Shown: in pieces, positions 52,245-60,136 of the stretch
How the letters are laid out: the number at the start of each line of letters is the position of its first letter
How positions within the stretch are numbered: position 1 is the first letter of the stretch
Source of the DNA: Rhizohabitans arisaemae
GTDB taxonomy: Bacteria; Actinomycetota; Actinomycetes; Streptosporangiales; Streptosporangiaceae
Length of the DNA: 64,000 nucleotides
NCBI RefSeq assembly: GCF_025996515.1
Contig: NZ_BLRH01000060.1
Span: 248,001 to 312,000, forward strand
Reading direction: 5' to 3'
The notes under the pieces: model-generated
The model's database searches: none
What the model was told of the DNA's origin: nothing
What the model saw: the letters and a program-made list of their open reading frames with translations, nothing else
Translations under genes and position numbers: made by a program

Positions 52245-53696
52245 TTGATCGTGAACCTCTCTGATCGTCGTGGTTTTCTGGGTTTGATGGCCACTGCCGG
52301 AATTCCCCTGCCCCGACGTCCCGGTCCGGACTGGAACGCCCTCGATGTGACACTCGCCGGTCGGCTCGTACTCCCGAAGGAGTCCGCCTACGCCGACGCA
52401 CGGCAGCTCTTCAACCCCGCCTACGACCACATCCGGCCGGCCGCGGTCGCCTACCCGGGCGATCCGGCGCAGGTGGCCGCCTGCGTGAACTTCGCCCGGC
52501 GCCACCGGGTCCCCCTCGCCGTCCGTTCCGGCGGGCACAGCTACGCGGGCTGGTCCACCGGACCGGGTCTGGTCCTGGACGTCTCCCGGCTCAACCGGAC
52601 CCGTTACGACGCCCGTACCGGCCGGGCCGTGATCGGTTCGGGCGCCCGCCTCATCGACGTCTACGCCGACCTGGCCGCGCACGGCCGGAGCATCCCCGCG
52701 GGGTCGTGCCCCACCGTGGGCATCGGGGGCCTCGTCCTCGGCGGCGGGCTCGGCGTGGTGTGCCGCAAGTACGGGCTCACCTGCGACGTCATGGAGTCGG
52801 TGCGGATCGTGACGGCGGACGGGCGGGTGCTGACCTGCTCGGCCAAGCAGAACCCCGACCTGTTCTGGGCCTGCCGGGGCGGCGGAGGCGGGAACTTCGG
52901 AGTCGCGGTCTCCTTCACCTTCCGCACCCACGCGGCCGGGGAGGTCGTGGTGTTCTTCCTCCGCTGGCCGTTCGCCTCCGGCTCGGCGGTGCTGACCTCC
53001 TGGCAGAACTGGGCCCCCTACGCCCCGGACGAGCTGTGGTCCAACGTCGTCCTGATCGGCCCCGACTCCCTCCAGGTCAACGGGGTCTATCTCGGCTCTC
53101 AGCAGGCCTGCGAGTCGCTGTTGAAGCAGCTGGCCGCGATGGTCGGCCAGGAGCCGCTGAGCCGCCGGGTCGGCCGTCACGCCTACCTCGACGCGATGAA
53201 GCTCATGGGCGGCTGTTCCTCCCTCTCCGTGGAGCAGTGCCACCGCGAGGGAAGCCTGCCCGGCCGGCGGGCGGGCGGCCGGATCCCCCGGGACGGCTAT
53301 GCGGCCAAGTCCCACGTCGCGCTGCGGCCGCTGCCCGGCCCCGCGATTCAGGCGCTGCTGAACCACGTCTCCCGCGAGCGGGGCGCCACGGTGATCATCG
53401 ACGCGCTGAAGGGCGCCGTGGGACGGGTGAAGCCCGGCGACACCGCCTTCCCGCACCGCGGGGGACTCTTCACCCTTCAGTACATCTCGGAGCTGAACGC
53501 CAAGCCCTGGCTGCGCGGTGTCCACGCCGCCATGGGGCCGTACATCGGGCCGCAGGCGTATGTGAACTACATCGACCCGGAGCTGGCCGACTGGCAGCAG
53601 GCGTACTACGGGGCGAACTACGCGCGGCTGAAGCGGGTGAAGGGGGCCTACGACCCGGGCGGGTTCTTCAAGCTCCCCCAGGGGGTGGGCGGGTGA
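52245..53696 (+). CDS. FAD-linked oxidoreductase (berberine-bridge type) with Tat-like signal
   Basis: 483 residues. A twin-arginine-like leader DRRGFLGLMATAG suggests export, though the hydrophobic part is short. The FAD domain has PLAVRSGGHSYAGWST, whose His binds FAD covalently, and GSCPTVGIGGLVLGGGLG, whose Cys is the second covalent link in bicovalent enzymes. The C-terminus ends in a BBE-like motif (YVNYIDPELADWQQAYYGANYARLKRVKGAYDPGGFF). Such enzymes oxidise sugars, oligosaccharides or secondary metabolites with oxygen. The TTG at 52245 or GTG at 52251 could start it; neither has a clear ribosome site. It is divergent to the LysM-BTAD gene and convergent with the Tad operon, 3 nt from it. 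Confidence 0.88.
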   Translation: MIVNLSDRRGFLGLMATAGIPLPRRPGPDWNALDVTLAGRLVLPKESAYADARQLFNPAYDHIRPAAVAYPGDPAQVAACVNFARRHRVPLAVRSGGHSYAGWSTGPGLVLDVSRLNRTRYDARTGRAVIGSGARLIDVYADLAAHGRSIPAGSCPTVGIGGLVLGGGLGVVCRKYGLTCDVMESVRIVTADGRVLTCSAKQNPDLFWACRGGGGGNFGVAVSFTFRTHAAGEVVVFFLRWPFASGSAVLTSWQNWAPYAPDELWSNVVLIGPDSLQVNGVYLGSQQACESLLKQLAAMVGQEPLSRRVGRHAYLDAMKLMGGCSSLSVEQCHREGSLPGRRAGGRIPRDGYAAKSHVALRPLPGPAIQALLNHVSRERGATVIIDALKGAVGRVKPGDTAFPHRGGLFTLQYISELNAKPWLRGVHAAMGPYIGPQAYVNYIDPELADWQQAYYGANYARLKRVKGAYDPGGFFKLPQGVGG

Positions 53697-53699
53697 GTC

Positions 53700-54125
53700 C
53701 TATTCGGTGACGGGACCGGCGGTCGCCTCGCCCTCCGCCTCGGAGCCGGCGAAGCCGAGCGCCGCGAGGAAGATCGCCTCCCAGCGGGCCTGGACGACGA
53801 CCGTCACCTCGGCCCCGTCGGCGCCGATCTCGCAGTCGGACAGGGTGACCGCGTCGTCGGCGTGCGCTGCGACCAGCTCTTCGGCCCGGCCGCAGACGGT
53901 CTCCTCGTCCTGCAGGATCCGGGCGGTCCCGGTGGCGCGCAGGTGTTCGACGTCGATCTGGTCGGCGGCGGCGCGGGCCGCCTGCTCGGCGAGGTCGGCG
54001 GCTCTGAGCCGCGCGTTGATCGCGGCTCCGCCGTCGACCAGCAGCCCGGCGAGCAGGAACACCGCAACCGAAAAGATCACGATAAACACGGACATGGAGC
54101 CGCGGTCTTCGCGGAGAGCCTTCAT
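53700..54125 (-). CDS. TadG-like pilus assembly protein
   Basis: 141 residues. The opening RGSMSVFIVIFSVAVFLLAGLLVDGGAAI is the N-terminal prepilin-like helix of TadG/Flp-Tad proteins, followed by an extracellular domain rich in Ala/Glu and two cysteines (about residues 70-90). It probably helps export or anchor the pilus at the surface. ATG at 54125 overlaps the upstream stop (ATGA). It is the last gene of the Tad operon and converges on the FAD oxidoreductase gene with 3 nt in between. Confidence 0.8.
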   Translation of the reverse strand: MKALREDRGSMSVFIVIFSVAVFLLAGLLVDGGAAINARLRAADLAEQAARAAADQIDVEHLRATGTARILQDEETVCGRAEELVAAHADDAVTLSDCEIGADGAEVTVVVQARWEAIFLAALGFAGSEAEGEATAGPVTE

Positions 54126-54544
54126 TCGATCCTCCGGAACCGCTCCAGCGGCGCCACCGCCACCCCGGCCATCTCCCGCGAGGCCGAGAACCCCAGGAAG
54201 GCCACCGGGTCCAGGGAGATCTCGCAGGTGACGACCGCGCGCACCGAGCCGCCCTCCGCCCACTCGGTGCCGGTGAAGTCGAGTTTCGGCCCACCCTCGC
54301 AGGCACCGTCGAGGGCGGCCCGTGCGGCCTGCTCCGCCGCGTCCTCGGCGTCCTCCAGGGTGCGCTGCACCGAGGCGGCCCGAGCCGCGTCCCTGGCGGC
54401 CCCGTGCACCTCGCCTTGGGCCTGGACCAACCGGCCCGCCCCGACCAGAAGGATGAGAAAGAAGAGGAGGATCGGCGCGAACAGCACCATCTCCGCGGTC
54501 ATCGACCCGCGTTCCCGCCCGTCCCGCCCGGGGGTCAGCCGCAC
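54122..54544 (-). CDS. TadE-like pseudopilin, second copy
   Basis: 140 residues from the GTG at 54544, overlapping the upstream gene by 10 nt. GSMTAEMVLFAPILLFFLILLVGAGRLVQ has the TadE processing-type helix, with Glu at position +5 as in pseudopilins (T-A-E). The remainder is an extracellular domain with several Cys (ACEGG, VVTCEISLDP). TadE-like proteins are minor pseudopilins that prime Flp pilus assembly. Two such genes in a row suggest a heterodimer. A later ATG at 54502 is an alternative start immediately before the conserved helix. Confidence 0.82.
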   Translation of the reverse strand: MRLTPGRDGRERGSMTAEMVLFAPILLFFLILLVGAGRLVQAQGEVHGAARDAARAASVQRTLEDAEDAAEQAARAALDGACEGGPKLDFTGTEWAEGGSVRAVVTCEISLDPVAFLGFSASREMAGVAVAPLERFRRIE

Positions 54545-55017
54545 TCGTCCGTCCCGTCGTCGGGGCGGAAGCACTCGACGGGCCCACCGAAGCGCGAACT
54601 GATCGTGAAGGTGAGTTCGGGCAGCAGGGGGATGACCTGGACCGCCGAACCGGTGATCTCCACTCCCCGCTGGTCGCCGTTCTCCCAGGTCCGGATCTCG
54701 GCGTTCCGCAGGAGCTCCGGCCCGACCGCCTGAATGATCCGCTCGGCCCGCGCCACCGCGCCCTCCTGCCACCCCTCGGCTTCGACGCCCGCGCTCCGGG
54801 CGATCCGCGCCCCCTCCCGCGCCGCCGCGTCCGCCACCTGCCGCCCGTGGAACCAGAGGGTGACCTGCACGATGAGGAGGATCACGGCGAGCACGACGGG
54901 CATGAGCATGGCGAGTTCGACCGCGGTGACACCCCGGTCGTCCCCCCGAGCCCGGGACCGGGGTTCACGAAGGTCCGGTACGGCCTTCGGCCCCCGCCGC
55001 GCGCGGAGGGGGGTCAC
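54535..55017 (-). CDS. TadE-like pseudopilin, first copy
   Basis: 160 residues. DDRGVTAVELAMLMPVVLAVILLIVQVTLWFHGRQVADAA is a classic TadE segment with Glu at +5 of the prepilin-like site (T-A-V-E). The start GTG overlaps the stop of the Flp pilin (GTGA). The N-terminal 30 residues are basic (RARRGPKAVPDLREPRSRARG). The extracellular part has a C-terminal Cys and acidic tail (ECFRPDDGTDECG). It probably acts with the second TadE-like protein in pilus initiation. Confidence 0.82.
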   Translation of the reverse strand: MTPLRARRGPKAVPDLREPRSRARGDDRGVTAVELAMLMPVVLAVILLIVQVTLWFHGRQVADAAAREGARIARSAGVEAEGWQEGAVARAERIIQAVGPELLRNAEIRTWENGDQRGVEITGSAVQVIPLLPELTFTISSRFGGPVECFRPDDGTDECG

Positions 55018-55247
55018 TGCTGTCCGCCGCCGCTTTCGCCGAAGGTGTTCTCGATCTCCTGCGCCCGGTCCTCGACCAGGTTCCTGATCAAGGTGGCGAG
55101 ACCGAGGGCGACCGCCGCGATGATCGCGGTGATGATGACCCATTCGACGGCGGAGGCGCCCCGGGTGGGTGCCTCACGGGCCCGGACCAGCCGGACCTGC
55201 AGCGCCGTCAGCAGATAATCCAACCATGGCGGGATAAATCCAGACAT
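55014..55247 (-). CDS. Flp-like pilin
   Basis: 77 residues. A prepilin-type segment RGASAVEWVIITAIIAAVALGLATLI has a conserved Glu at +5 (S-A-V-E), and a short charged tail (VEDRAQEIENTFGESGGGQQ) follows, as expected of the major Flp subunit. The leader of about 30 residues is unusually long. The ATG shares its A with the upstream TAA stop (TAATG). It would be processed by a TadV-like peptidase, for which there is no gene in the window. It is the likely building block of the pilus. Confidence 0.82.
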   Translation of the reverse strand: MSGFIPPWLDYLLTALQVRLVRAREAPTRGASAVEWVIITAIIAAVALGLATLIRNLVEDRAQEIENTFGESGGGQQ

Positions 55248-56146
55248 TATGACCCCAACATCTTCATCGCTGCCGGAAAACTGAGAAAGATCACGAAGCC
55301 GGCGCAGAGCAGCAGCTGAGCCACGAGCATCGACTGCGAACGCTCCCCCGCCTTCCCCTCCACCTCGGCGAGTTCACGCCGGCGCATCGTCGCCGACCGT
55401 GCGGACAGGGACGCCCGGACCTTCGCCCCGTCGTCGGCCACCAGCCCGAGCGCCGCCGACAGATCGCGCAGCTCGTCCACGTTGATCTCGTCGCCGAGCC
55501 GCCCGAGCGCCTGCCACGGGGTGATCCCGATGATGCGGGCGTTCCGCAGCGCCTCGCGGATCCGGGCCACCGCCCAGCCGTCGCCGACCGAGCCCGCCAT
55601 CATCAACGCCTCGGGCACCCCGCGCCCCCCGGCCAGGTTCATCGAAACCAGGTCCAGGAACGCGCCCACCGTGTGCCGGAAGTCGCGGCGCTTCACCGCC
55701 GCGTCCCGCCGTACCTGCACGTCGGGCAGGAAGAAGAAGACGATCATCGTGGCCAGCGCCGCCCAGAGCGGGACCTGGAGCGAGACACCCCACTCCATCA
55801 ACGCCAGCCAGCCGGCCAGCAGGGGGAACGCGAGAAACCCGGAGGCGGCGAGCAGGACCTTGGTGGCCAGGAACCCCTCGAAGGACTTGCCGATCAGCGC
55901 GAGGTCGGCCCTGGTCGACCGGACCTCCCACCCCCTGGCCGCGTACAGGCGGGCGAGCCGCTCCCCGATCCACCGCTGCACGGGGCCGGTGTCGTCCACC
56001 GAGGTCAGCGGATCGTCCTGCTCCTGCCGTACCACGTCCAAGGCCGACAGCCGCGCCGCCAGTCCCGGACGGGCCGGAAACAGATACCTGGTCAGGACGA
56101 AGAGCCCCAGGCCCAGTACGGCCCCCGCCAGCAGCTCCGGCGTCAC
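55247..56146 (-). CDS. tadC: TadC-like inner-membrane platform protein (type II secretion F fold)
   Basis: 299 residues. Membrane helices are at the N-terminus (MTPELLAGAVLGLGLFVLT region), about 95-140 (LLAASGFLAFPLLAGWLALM, VPLWAALATMIVFFFLPDV) and the C-terminus (LLCAGFVIFLSFPAAMKML). The cytosolic GspF-type helical domain includes HTVGAFLDLVSMNLAGGRGVPEALMMAG and INVDELRDLSAALGLVADDGAKVRASL. The GTG start overlaps the stop of tadB (GTGA), with GGAGG 5 nt upstream. With TadB it forms the platform on which the ATPase TadA pushes pilin. Confidence 0.85.
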   Translation of the reverse strand: MTPELLAGAVLGLGLFVLTRYLFPARPGLAARLSALDVVRQEQDDPLTSVDDTGPVQRWIGERLARLYAARGWEVRSTRADLALIGKSFEGFLATKVLLAASGFLAFPLLAGWLALMEWGVSLQVPLWAALATMIVFFFLPDVQVRRDAAVKRRDFRHTVGAFLDLVSMNLAGGRGVPEALMMAGSVGDGWAVARIREALRNARIIGITPWQALGRLGDEINVDELRDLSAALGLVADDGAKVRASLSARSATMRRRELAEVEGKAGERSQSMLVAQLLLCAGFVIFLSFPAAMKMLGS

Positions 56147-57036
56147 AACCGCCTCCCCTCGCCCGGGGCGGCCGAGGCGGGCTGGTCGGCGCCTTCCGGG
56201 GCTCCGCCGAGCAGCCGGGCGGGCTTGTCGAATCTGGCGAGCCTGCGCATCCAGGCGAAACCCGCTCCGAACAGGGCCGCCACCACGACCAGGACGGCCT
56301 GGCCGAGCGGGGAGTCGTAGACCTCGACGTAATCCCGGTTGAAGAGCACCAGGAGAGCGGCGAAGGCCAGGGCGGTCCCCACCACGATCTGCACGCTCCG
56401 CCGGGTGGAGCGCCGCTCGGCCTCCACCCGGCGCCGCATGTCGAGCTCCTCGCGGGCCGAGACGGCGAGCGCGGAGAGCACGTCGCGCAGACCGGGGCCG
56501 CGGAGCCGGGAGTTGAGCACCAGCGCCGCCACCACCAGGTCGGCCGAAGGGTCGTCCAGGTCGTCGGCGAAGCGCCGCAGCGCGTCGGGCATCGGCATCC
56601 GGGTGTGCAGGCGGTCGACCAGGACGCGCAGATGCGGCTGGAGGGAGGGCGCCGCCGCCCGGATGGACGCCGGAATGGCCTGCTCCAGCCCGGCCGCGCC
56701 GGCGATCGTGTCGCGCAGCGATTCGGTCCAGGCGGCCAGCCCCTCCAGGCGGCGCATCGCCACCCGCTCGGAGGCCGCGCCGCCGACCAGCCCGTGCCAG
56801 GCCACGACCAGCAGGACCGCCCCGCCCGCGGCGACCGGCCAGCGGGTGACGACCAGCACGGCGGAGCCGATGATGGCGGCGAGCGCGGACCGGGTGGTCA
56901 GCGCGCGGAGCAGGGCCCGCCGCCGCGCCGCCCGGCCCGCCGCGTCCGGCCGTACCGGAAGCCCGCGGATCGCCATGGCCAGCAGGAAGATCCCGCCGCC
57001 GACGGCGGCCCCGGCGAGCGTGGCGAGCGGGTTCAC
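56143..57036 (-). CDS. tadB: TadB-like inner-membrane platform protein (type II secretion F fold)
   Basis: 297 residues from the GTG at 57036, which overlaps the stop of tadA (GTGA). Helices lie at the N-terminus (LATLAGAAVGGGIFLLAMAI), at about 55-90 (SALAAIIGSAVLVVTRW, AAGGAVLLVVAWHGLVG) and near the end (VQIVVGTALAFAALLVLF, AVLVVVAALFGAGFAWM). The GspF domain includes LAAWTESLRDTIAGAAGLEQAIPASI and LVVAALVLNSRLRGPGLRDVLSALAVSAREELDMRRRVEAER. It works with TadC. A Pro/Ala/Gly-rich C-terminal tail is present. Confidence 0.85.
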   Translation of the reverse strand: MNPLATLAGAAVGGGIFLLAMAIRGLPVRPDAAGRAARRRALLRALTTRSALAAIIGSAVLVVTRWPVAAGGAVLLVVAWHGLVGGAASERVAMRRLEGLAAWTESLRDTIAGAAGLEQAIPASIRAAAPSLQPHLRVLVDRLHTRMPMPDALRRFADDLDDPSADLVVAALVLNSRLRGPGLRDVLSALAVSAREELDMRRRVEAERRSTRRSVQIVVGTALAFAALLVLFNRDYVEVYDSPLGQAVLVVVAALFGAGFAWMRRLARFDKPARLLGGAPEGADQPASAAPGEGRRL

Positions 57037-58322
57037 ATCCACCACCCGTATCGGGCGAGTTCCTCGGCGCAGGCGACCGGGGCGTAGGGGGCGGCGACCC
57101 CGTCGGGTCCGGGGGCGAACACCTCCGAGGAGAGGACCCGCCCGTCGCAGCCGTTCACCTCGCGCACGCTGGAGACGAACCGCCGGAGCCGTCCGCCGCG
57201 GGCGTAGTCGTTGTGCTTCTCCACGAAGACCACGAAATCGATGGCACCGGCGATGAGCATGTGCGTCGCCTCGATCGGCAGCCGCTCCTCGGACTGCAGG
57301 GCGTAGGTGGCGATGCGGTTGAAGACCTCCATGCTGGAGTTGGCGTGGATCGTGGAGAGCGACCCGTCGTTGCCCTGGGTCATCGCGTTGAGCATCGTGA
57401 CGATCTCGTCGCCGAGCACCTCGCCGACGATGACCCGGGACGGGTTCATCCGCAGGCTCCGCCGGACCAGCTCCGCCATGGAGATCTCGCCCTGCCCCTC
57501 GGAGTTGGGCAGGCGCTGCTCGAACGCGACCACGTTCGGGTGGAGTTCGGCGAACGCGTCGAGGCCGAGCTCCAGGGCCCGCTCCACCGTGATCAGGCGT
57601 TCCACCGGCGGGATCTCGTTGGCCAGGGCCCGCAGCAGCGTCGTCTTGCCCGCGTTGGTGGATCCGGCGATCATGATGTTCTTCCGGGCGGCCACCGCCG
57701 CGGCGAGGAACCGGGCCAGGTCCGGGGTGAGGGTGCCGTTGCCCACCAGGTCGGAGACGAACACCTTGCCCAGACGGGAGCGCCGGATGGAGACGCTGGG
57801 CCGTACACACACGTCCATCACCGCCGACAGCCGAGACCCGTCGGGGAGCCGCAGGTCGAGCTGGGGGTTGGCGGTGTCGAACGGGCGGCTGGACAGGCCG
57901 CTGTAGGCGGCCAGGATCTGGATGAGCTCGACCAGCTCCTCGTCGGAGTCGGCGACCGGCTCCTCCATGACCTCCCGGCCGTCGGCATAGGAGACGAACA
58001 CCCGATCCGCCCCGTTGATGTCGATGTTCTCGACGTCGGCGTCGTCGAGGAGCGGCTGGAGCCGCCCGACGCCGAACAGCGCGGCGTGAATGCCCGCGGC
58101 GAGCGCCTCCTCCTCCCTGGCGTCGGGTGGGGTACGGCCCGCGCCGATCTCCCCCCGGGCGTGCTCCTCCAGCACCCGCGAGATCAGGGCCCGGGCGTAC
58201 TGCCGTTCGTCCTCGCCGGTCATCGGAGGCAGGCCGCTCGCCTGATCGAGGCGGCGCTGCTGCGCCAGGCGGTCCCCGACGTCCTGGCGGAAGCGCTTCA
58301 CGAGCAGGTGGTCGGTGCTCAC
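57033..58322 (-). CDS. tadA: TadA/CpaF secretion ATPase
   Basis: 429 residues. Walker A is IMIAGSTNAGKTTLLRAL, the Asp box VERALELGLDAF, Walker B MNPSRVIVGEVLGDEIVTML and the His box GNDGSLSTIHANSS, as in CpaF-type hexameric ATPases that power Flp pilus assembly. The N-terminal 90 residues form the usual helical domain. GTG at 58322 overlaps the tadZ stop (GTGA). It is the motor of the Tad machinery coded by this operon. Confidence 0.93.
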   Translation of the reverse strand: MSTDHLLVKRFRQDVGDRLAQQRRLDQASGLPPMTGEDERQYARALISRVLEEHARGEIGAGRTPPDAREEEALAAGIHAALFGVGRLQPLLDDADVENIDINGADRVFVSYADGREVMEEPVADSDEELVELIQILAAYSGLSSRPFDTANPQLDLRLPDGSRLSAVMDVCVRPSVSIRRSRLGKVFVSDLVGNGTLTPDLARFLAAAVAARKNIMIAGSTNAGKTTLLRALANEIPPVERLITVERALELGLDAFAELHPNVVAFEQRLPNSEGQGEISMAELVRRSLRMNPSRVIVGEVLGDEIVTMLNAMTQGNDGSLSTIHANSSMEVFNRIATYALQSEERLPIEATHMLIAGAIDFVVFVEKHNDYARGGRLRRFVSSVREVNGCDGRVLSSEVFAPGPDGVAAPYAPVACAEELARYGWWM

Positions 58323-59098
58323 GTCCGGCCGCCGACGCCGCGCCGGACGGGACGGGGTGCCGGTTCGGCGATCCTGGTCACCAGGCGACCGGCCAGCTCA
58401 CGGGCGGTCCTGATGAGCAGGGAGCGGTCGAGCCTGCCGCCCCAGCCGCCGCTGAGCAGCTCGGCGCCCTTGGGGTCGTAGGCGAGCCCGCCGAGCACGG
58501 CGACCTCCTCGGCGGAGGTGCCGACGATCCGCCGTACCTCGTCGATCGAGGCGCGGTAGTGGCGGGGGTCGGCGACGACGACCACCCCGATCCGGCCGTG
58601 TTTGATCAGGCTGAGCCGCTCCCTGAGGTGGGCCACCTGGTCCAGGCTGGGCCGGACCAGCAGGACCACCATGGCCGCCTCGGCGAGCAGGTCGTTCATC
58701 TGGGGACAGGTGCCCAGCCGCCCGCAGTCGGCGATCACATCCGCGCCGGGCATCGCGGCGAAGGCCCGGCCGAGCGGCCCCCAGAGCCAGGTCAGCCCGG
58801 CGGCCTGCTCCCCGTGGGAGAGGCCGGCCAGGACGTCGAGGCCGCCGACGAGTTTCTGGGTGTGTTCGGCGATCTGGCCTGGGTTGAGACCTTTGCGGGC
58901 GACCGCACCCAGGCTGAGCAGCCCCTTGGCGGGGTTGAGCACGCCGCCGTTCAGGTTCGGCAGCCGGTAGGCGAGGTCGCCGCCGGAGGGGTCGCACTCG
59001 GCGAGCAGGACGGTACGGGGCCAGACCGCGCCGAGGGCGGTGGCCGCGGTGGTCACCCCGGGGGCGCCCTTGTCCGCCGCGATGGCGATCAACGCCAT
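58319..59098 (-). CDS. TadZ/CpaE-like MinD-type protein with altered P-loop
   Basis: 259 residues. IAIAADKGAPGVTTAATALGAVW corresponds to the deviant Walker A of MinD/ParA (K-G-G-x-G-K-T-T), but the second lysine is Val, so ATP hydrolysis is probably lost although the signature first lysine remains. VLLAECDPSGGDLAYRL (switch I) and DVIADCGRLG (switch II) follow. TadZ proteins place the pilus apparatus at its cellular site, and many have degenerate ATP sites. The gene starts at ATG 59098, one base after the stop of the SAF-domain gene, and couples to tadA. Confidence 0.85.
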   Translation of the reverse strand: MALIAIAADKGAPGVTTAATALGAVWPRTVLLAECDPSGGDLAYRLPNLNGGVLNPAKGLLSLGAVARKGLNPGQIAEHTQKLVGGLDVLAGLSHGEQAAGLTWLWGPLGRAFAAMPGADVIADCGRLGTCPQMNDLLAEAAMVVLLVRPSLDQVAHLRERLSLIKHGRIGVVVVADPRHYRASIDEVRRIVGTSAEEVAVLGGLAYDPKGAELLSGGWGGRLDRSLLIRTARELAGRLVTRIAEPAPRPVRRGVGGRT

Positions 59099-59099
59099 C

Positions 59100-59792
59100 T
59101 CAGGACCCCGCGGGAAGCTCGGCGACGGCGATCTCCCCGCCGGCCGCGTACGCGGCGAGCGCCGGGGAGATCGTGGCCGGGACGACGACCGAGATGTGCA
59201 CGGTCCCGCCGCCGGTGGCCCCCCGGCGGTTCTCCCCCGCCCAGTGGACCAGCGCGTTCGGGGCGAGCACCCGGGGTTCGCCCTTGCCGGTGCCGGGCAC
59301 GTGCACCACCTGGACCCGGTCGCCGCTGCGGATCCCGGCGGGCGCCTGCCCCGCCTTGAGCGCGAGCCCGACGACGGCCTTGCCGGGGCCGAGCTCGCTG
59401 GACTTGGTCACCATCGCCTCGGTGAGCAGGGTGCCGGCGAGCAGGGGCACCGCGGCGTAGTAGCCGGTGACCTGGTCGCGGTACCGCCAGGCGACGTAGT
59501 CCAGACCGGTGTCGGCCACCTGGACCTCGGCCATCGCCTCGGCGGTGACGGGCTGTCCCGCGCCGACGTCAGAGACGATCTTGATGGCGGAGACCCGGTC
59601 TCCGCTCCGCAGCACCAGGAGGGTGGTGGCGAGGGCGCCGCCCAGGATGAGGAGTACGGCGAGGGCGGCGAGGGCGGGTTTGCGCTCCCGCGGGGCTACG
59701 GGCAGCTTTCGCGAGGCCGGACCGGAAAGCCCGGATCTGGTGGCCTTCGCGTCAGTACGGCCGTCGCGGACGGACTGCTCGCTGGTCCTCAT
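59100..59792 (-). CDS. SAF domain (CpaB/RcpC-like) membrane protein
   Basis: 230 residues. A basic, Ser/Thr-rich cytosolic N-terminus (about 40 residues) precedes one helix (LAALAVLLILGGALATTLLVL) and the extracytoplasmic SAF domain (DVGAGQPVTAEAMAEVQV ... VPLLAGTLLTEAMV ... AVVGLALKAGQAPAGIRSGDRVQVV). CpaB-like proteins are thought to help pilus export or bind wall sugars. It is the first gene of the leftward Tad operon; no ribosome site is clear before the ATG. The following TadZ ATG begins one base after its stop. Confidence 0.85.
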   Translation of the reverse strand: MRTSEQSVRDGRTDAKATRSGLSGPASRKLPVAPRERKPALAALAVLLILGGALATTLLVLRSGDRVSAIKIVSDVGAGQPVTAEAMAEVQVADTGLDYVAWRYRDQVTGYYAAVPLLAGTLLTEAMVTKSSELGPGKAVVGLALKAGQAPAGIRSGDRVQVVHVPGTGKGEPRVLAPNALVHWAGENRRGATGGGTVHISVVVPATISPALAAYAAGGEIAVAELPAGS

Positions 59793-60136
59793 ACAGTGGC
59801 GACTTCCAGGTCGGGGGCTATTTCAGGGGGTGCAATATGGTCGATTTGGCAGATTTACCGAATTGTGTGGGTTATATGGCGCTCTGTGCTGAACAGGGGA
59901 CGGGGAACCATGCTGGTGCGCCCGACGGACATCCGTCAACGTAAACCAAGCCGATGCTTACCATACGGATACCCTGCGCCATCCTCCCCAATCCCACGCG
60001 GGCCCGTGGCCAATTCCCCGTCCTGGTCGACGAGTGAAGTCAGGGCCGCGGATTTCGCGCTGGAAACGCGATCTGCGGCCTACCCTGGATCGACACCTCG
60101 GCCAAGGCCGGATGAGGAGCGGACAAAGGAATCGCC
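59793..60136. promoter_or_regulatory. Divergent promoter region of the Tad operon and the FtsK-like gene
   Basis: 344 nt with lower GC than its flanks, containing a candidate 35-residue ORF (59837-59944, listed separately). Nothing else inside was recognised. Promoters for both sides must lie here. Confidence 0.45.
59837..59944 (+). CDS. Candidate small ORF (35 residues) with strong ribosome site
   Basis: An ATG at 59837 follows AGGGGG by 6 nt, a near-ideal ribosome site. The reading frame runs 35 codons to TAA at 59942. The peptide begins MVDLADLPNCVGYMALCAEQ, with two Cys at positions 10 and 17, and ends in a His/Gly/Pro-rich stretch. Its codons are lower in third-position GC than neighbouring genes, which may mean it is non-coding or a leader/regulatory peptide. 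It lies alone between the start of the Tad operon on one strand and the FtsK-like gene. I do not recognise a family. Confidence 0.4.
   Translation: MVDLADLPNCVGYMALCAEQGTGNHAGAPDGHPST

Noticed and set aside
52112-52294. 60-codon minus-strand ORF before the LysM-BTAD gene
   Set aside because: It overlaps the start of the divergent FAD oxidoreductase, has no ribosome site and no recognisable features.
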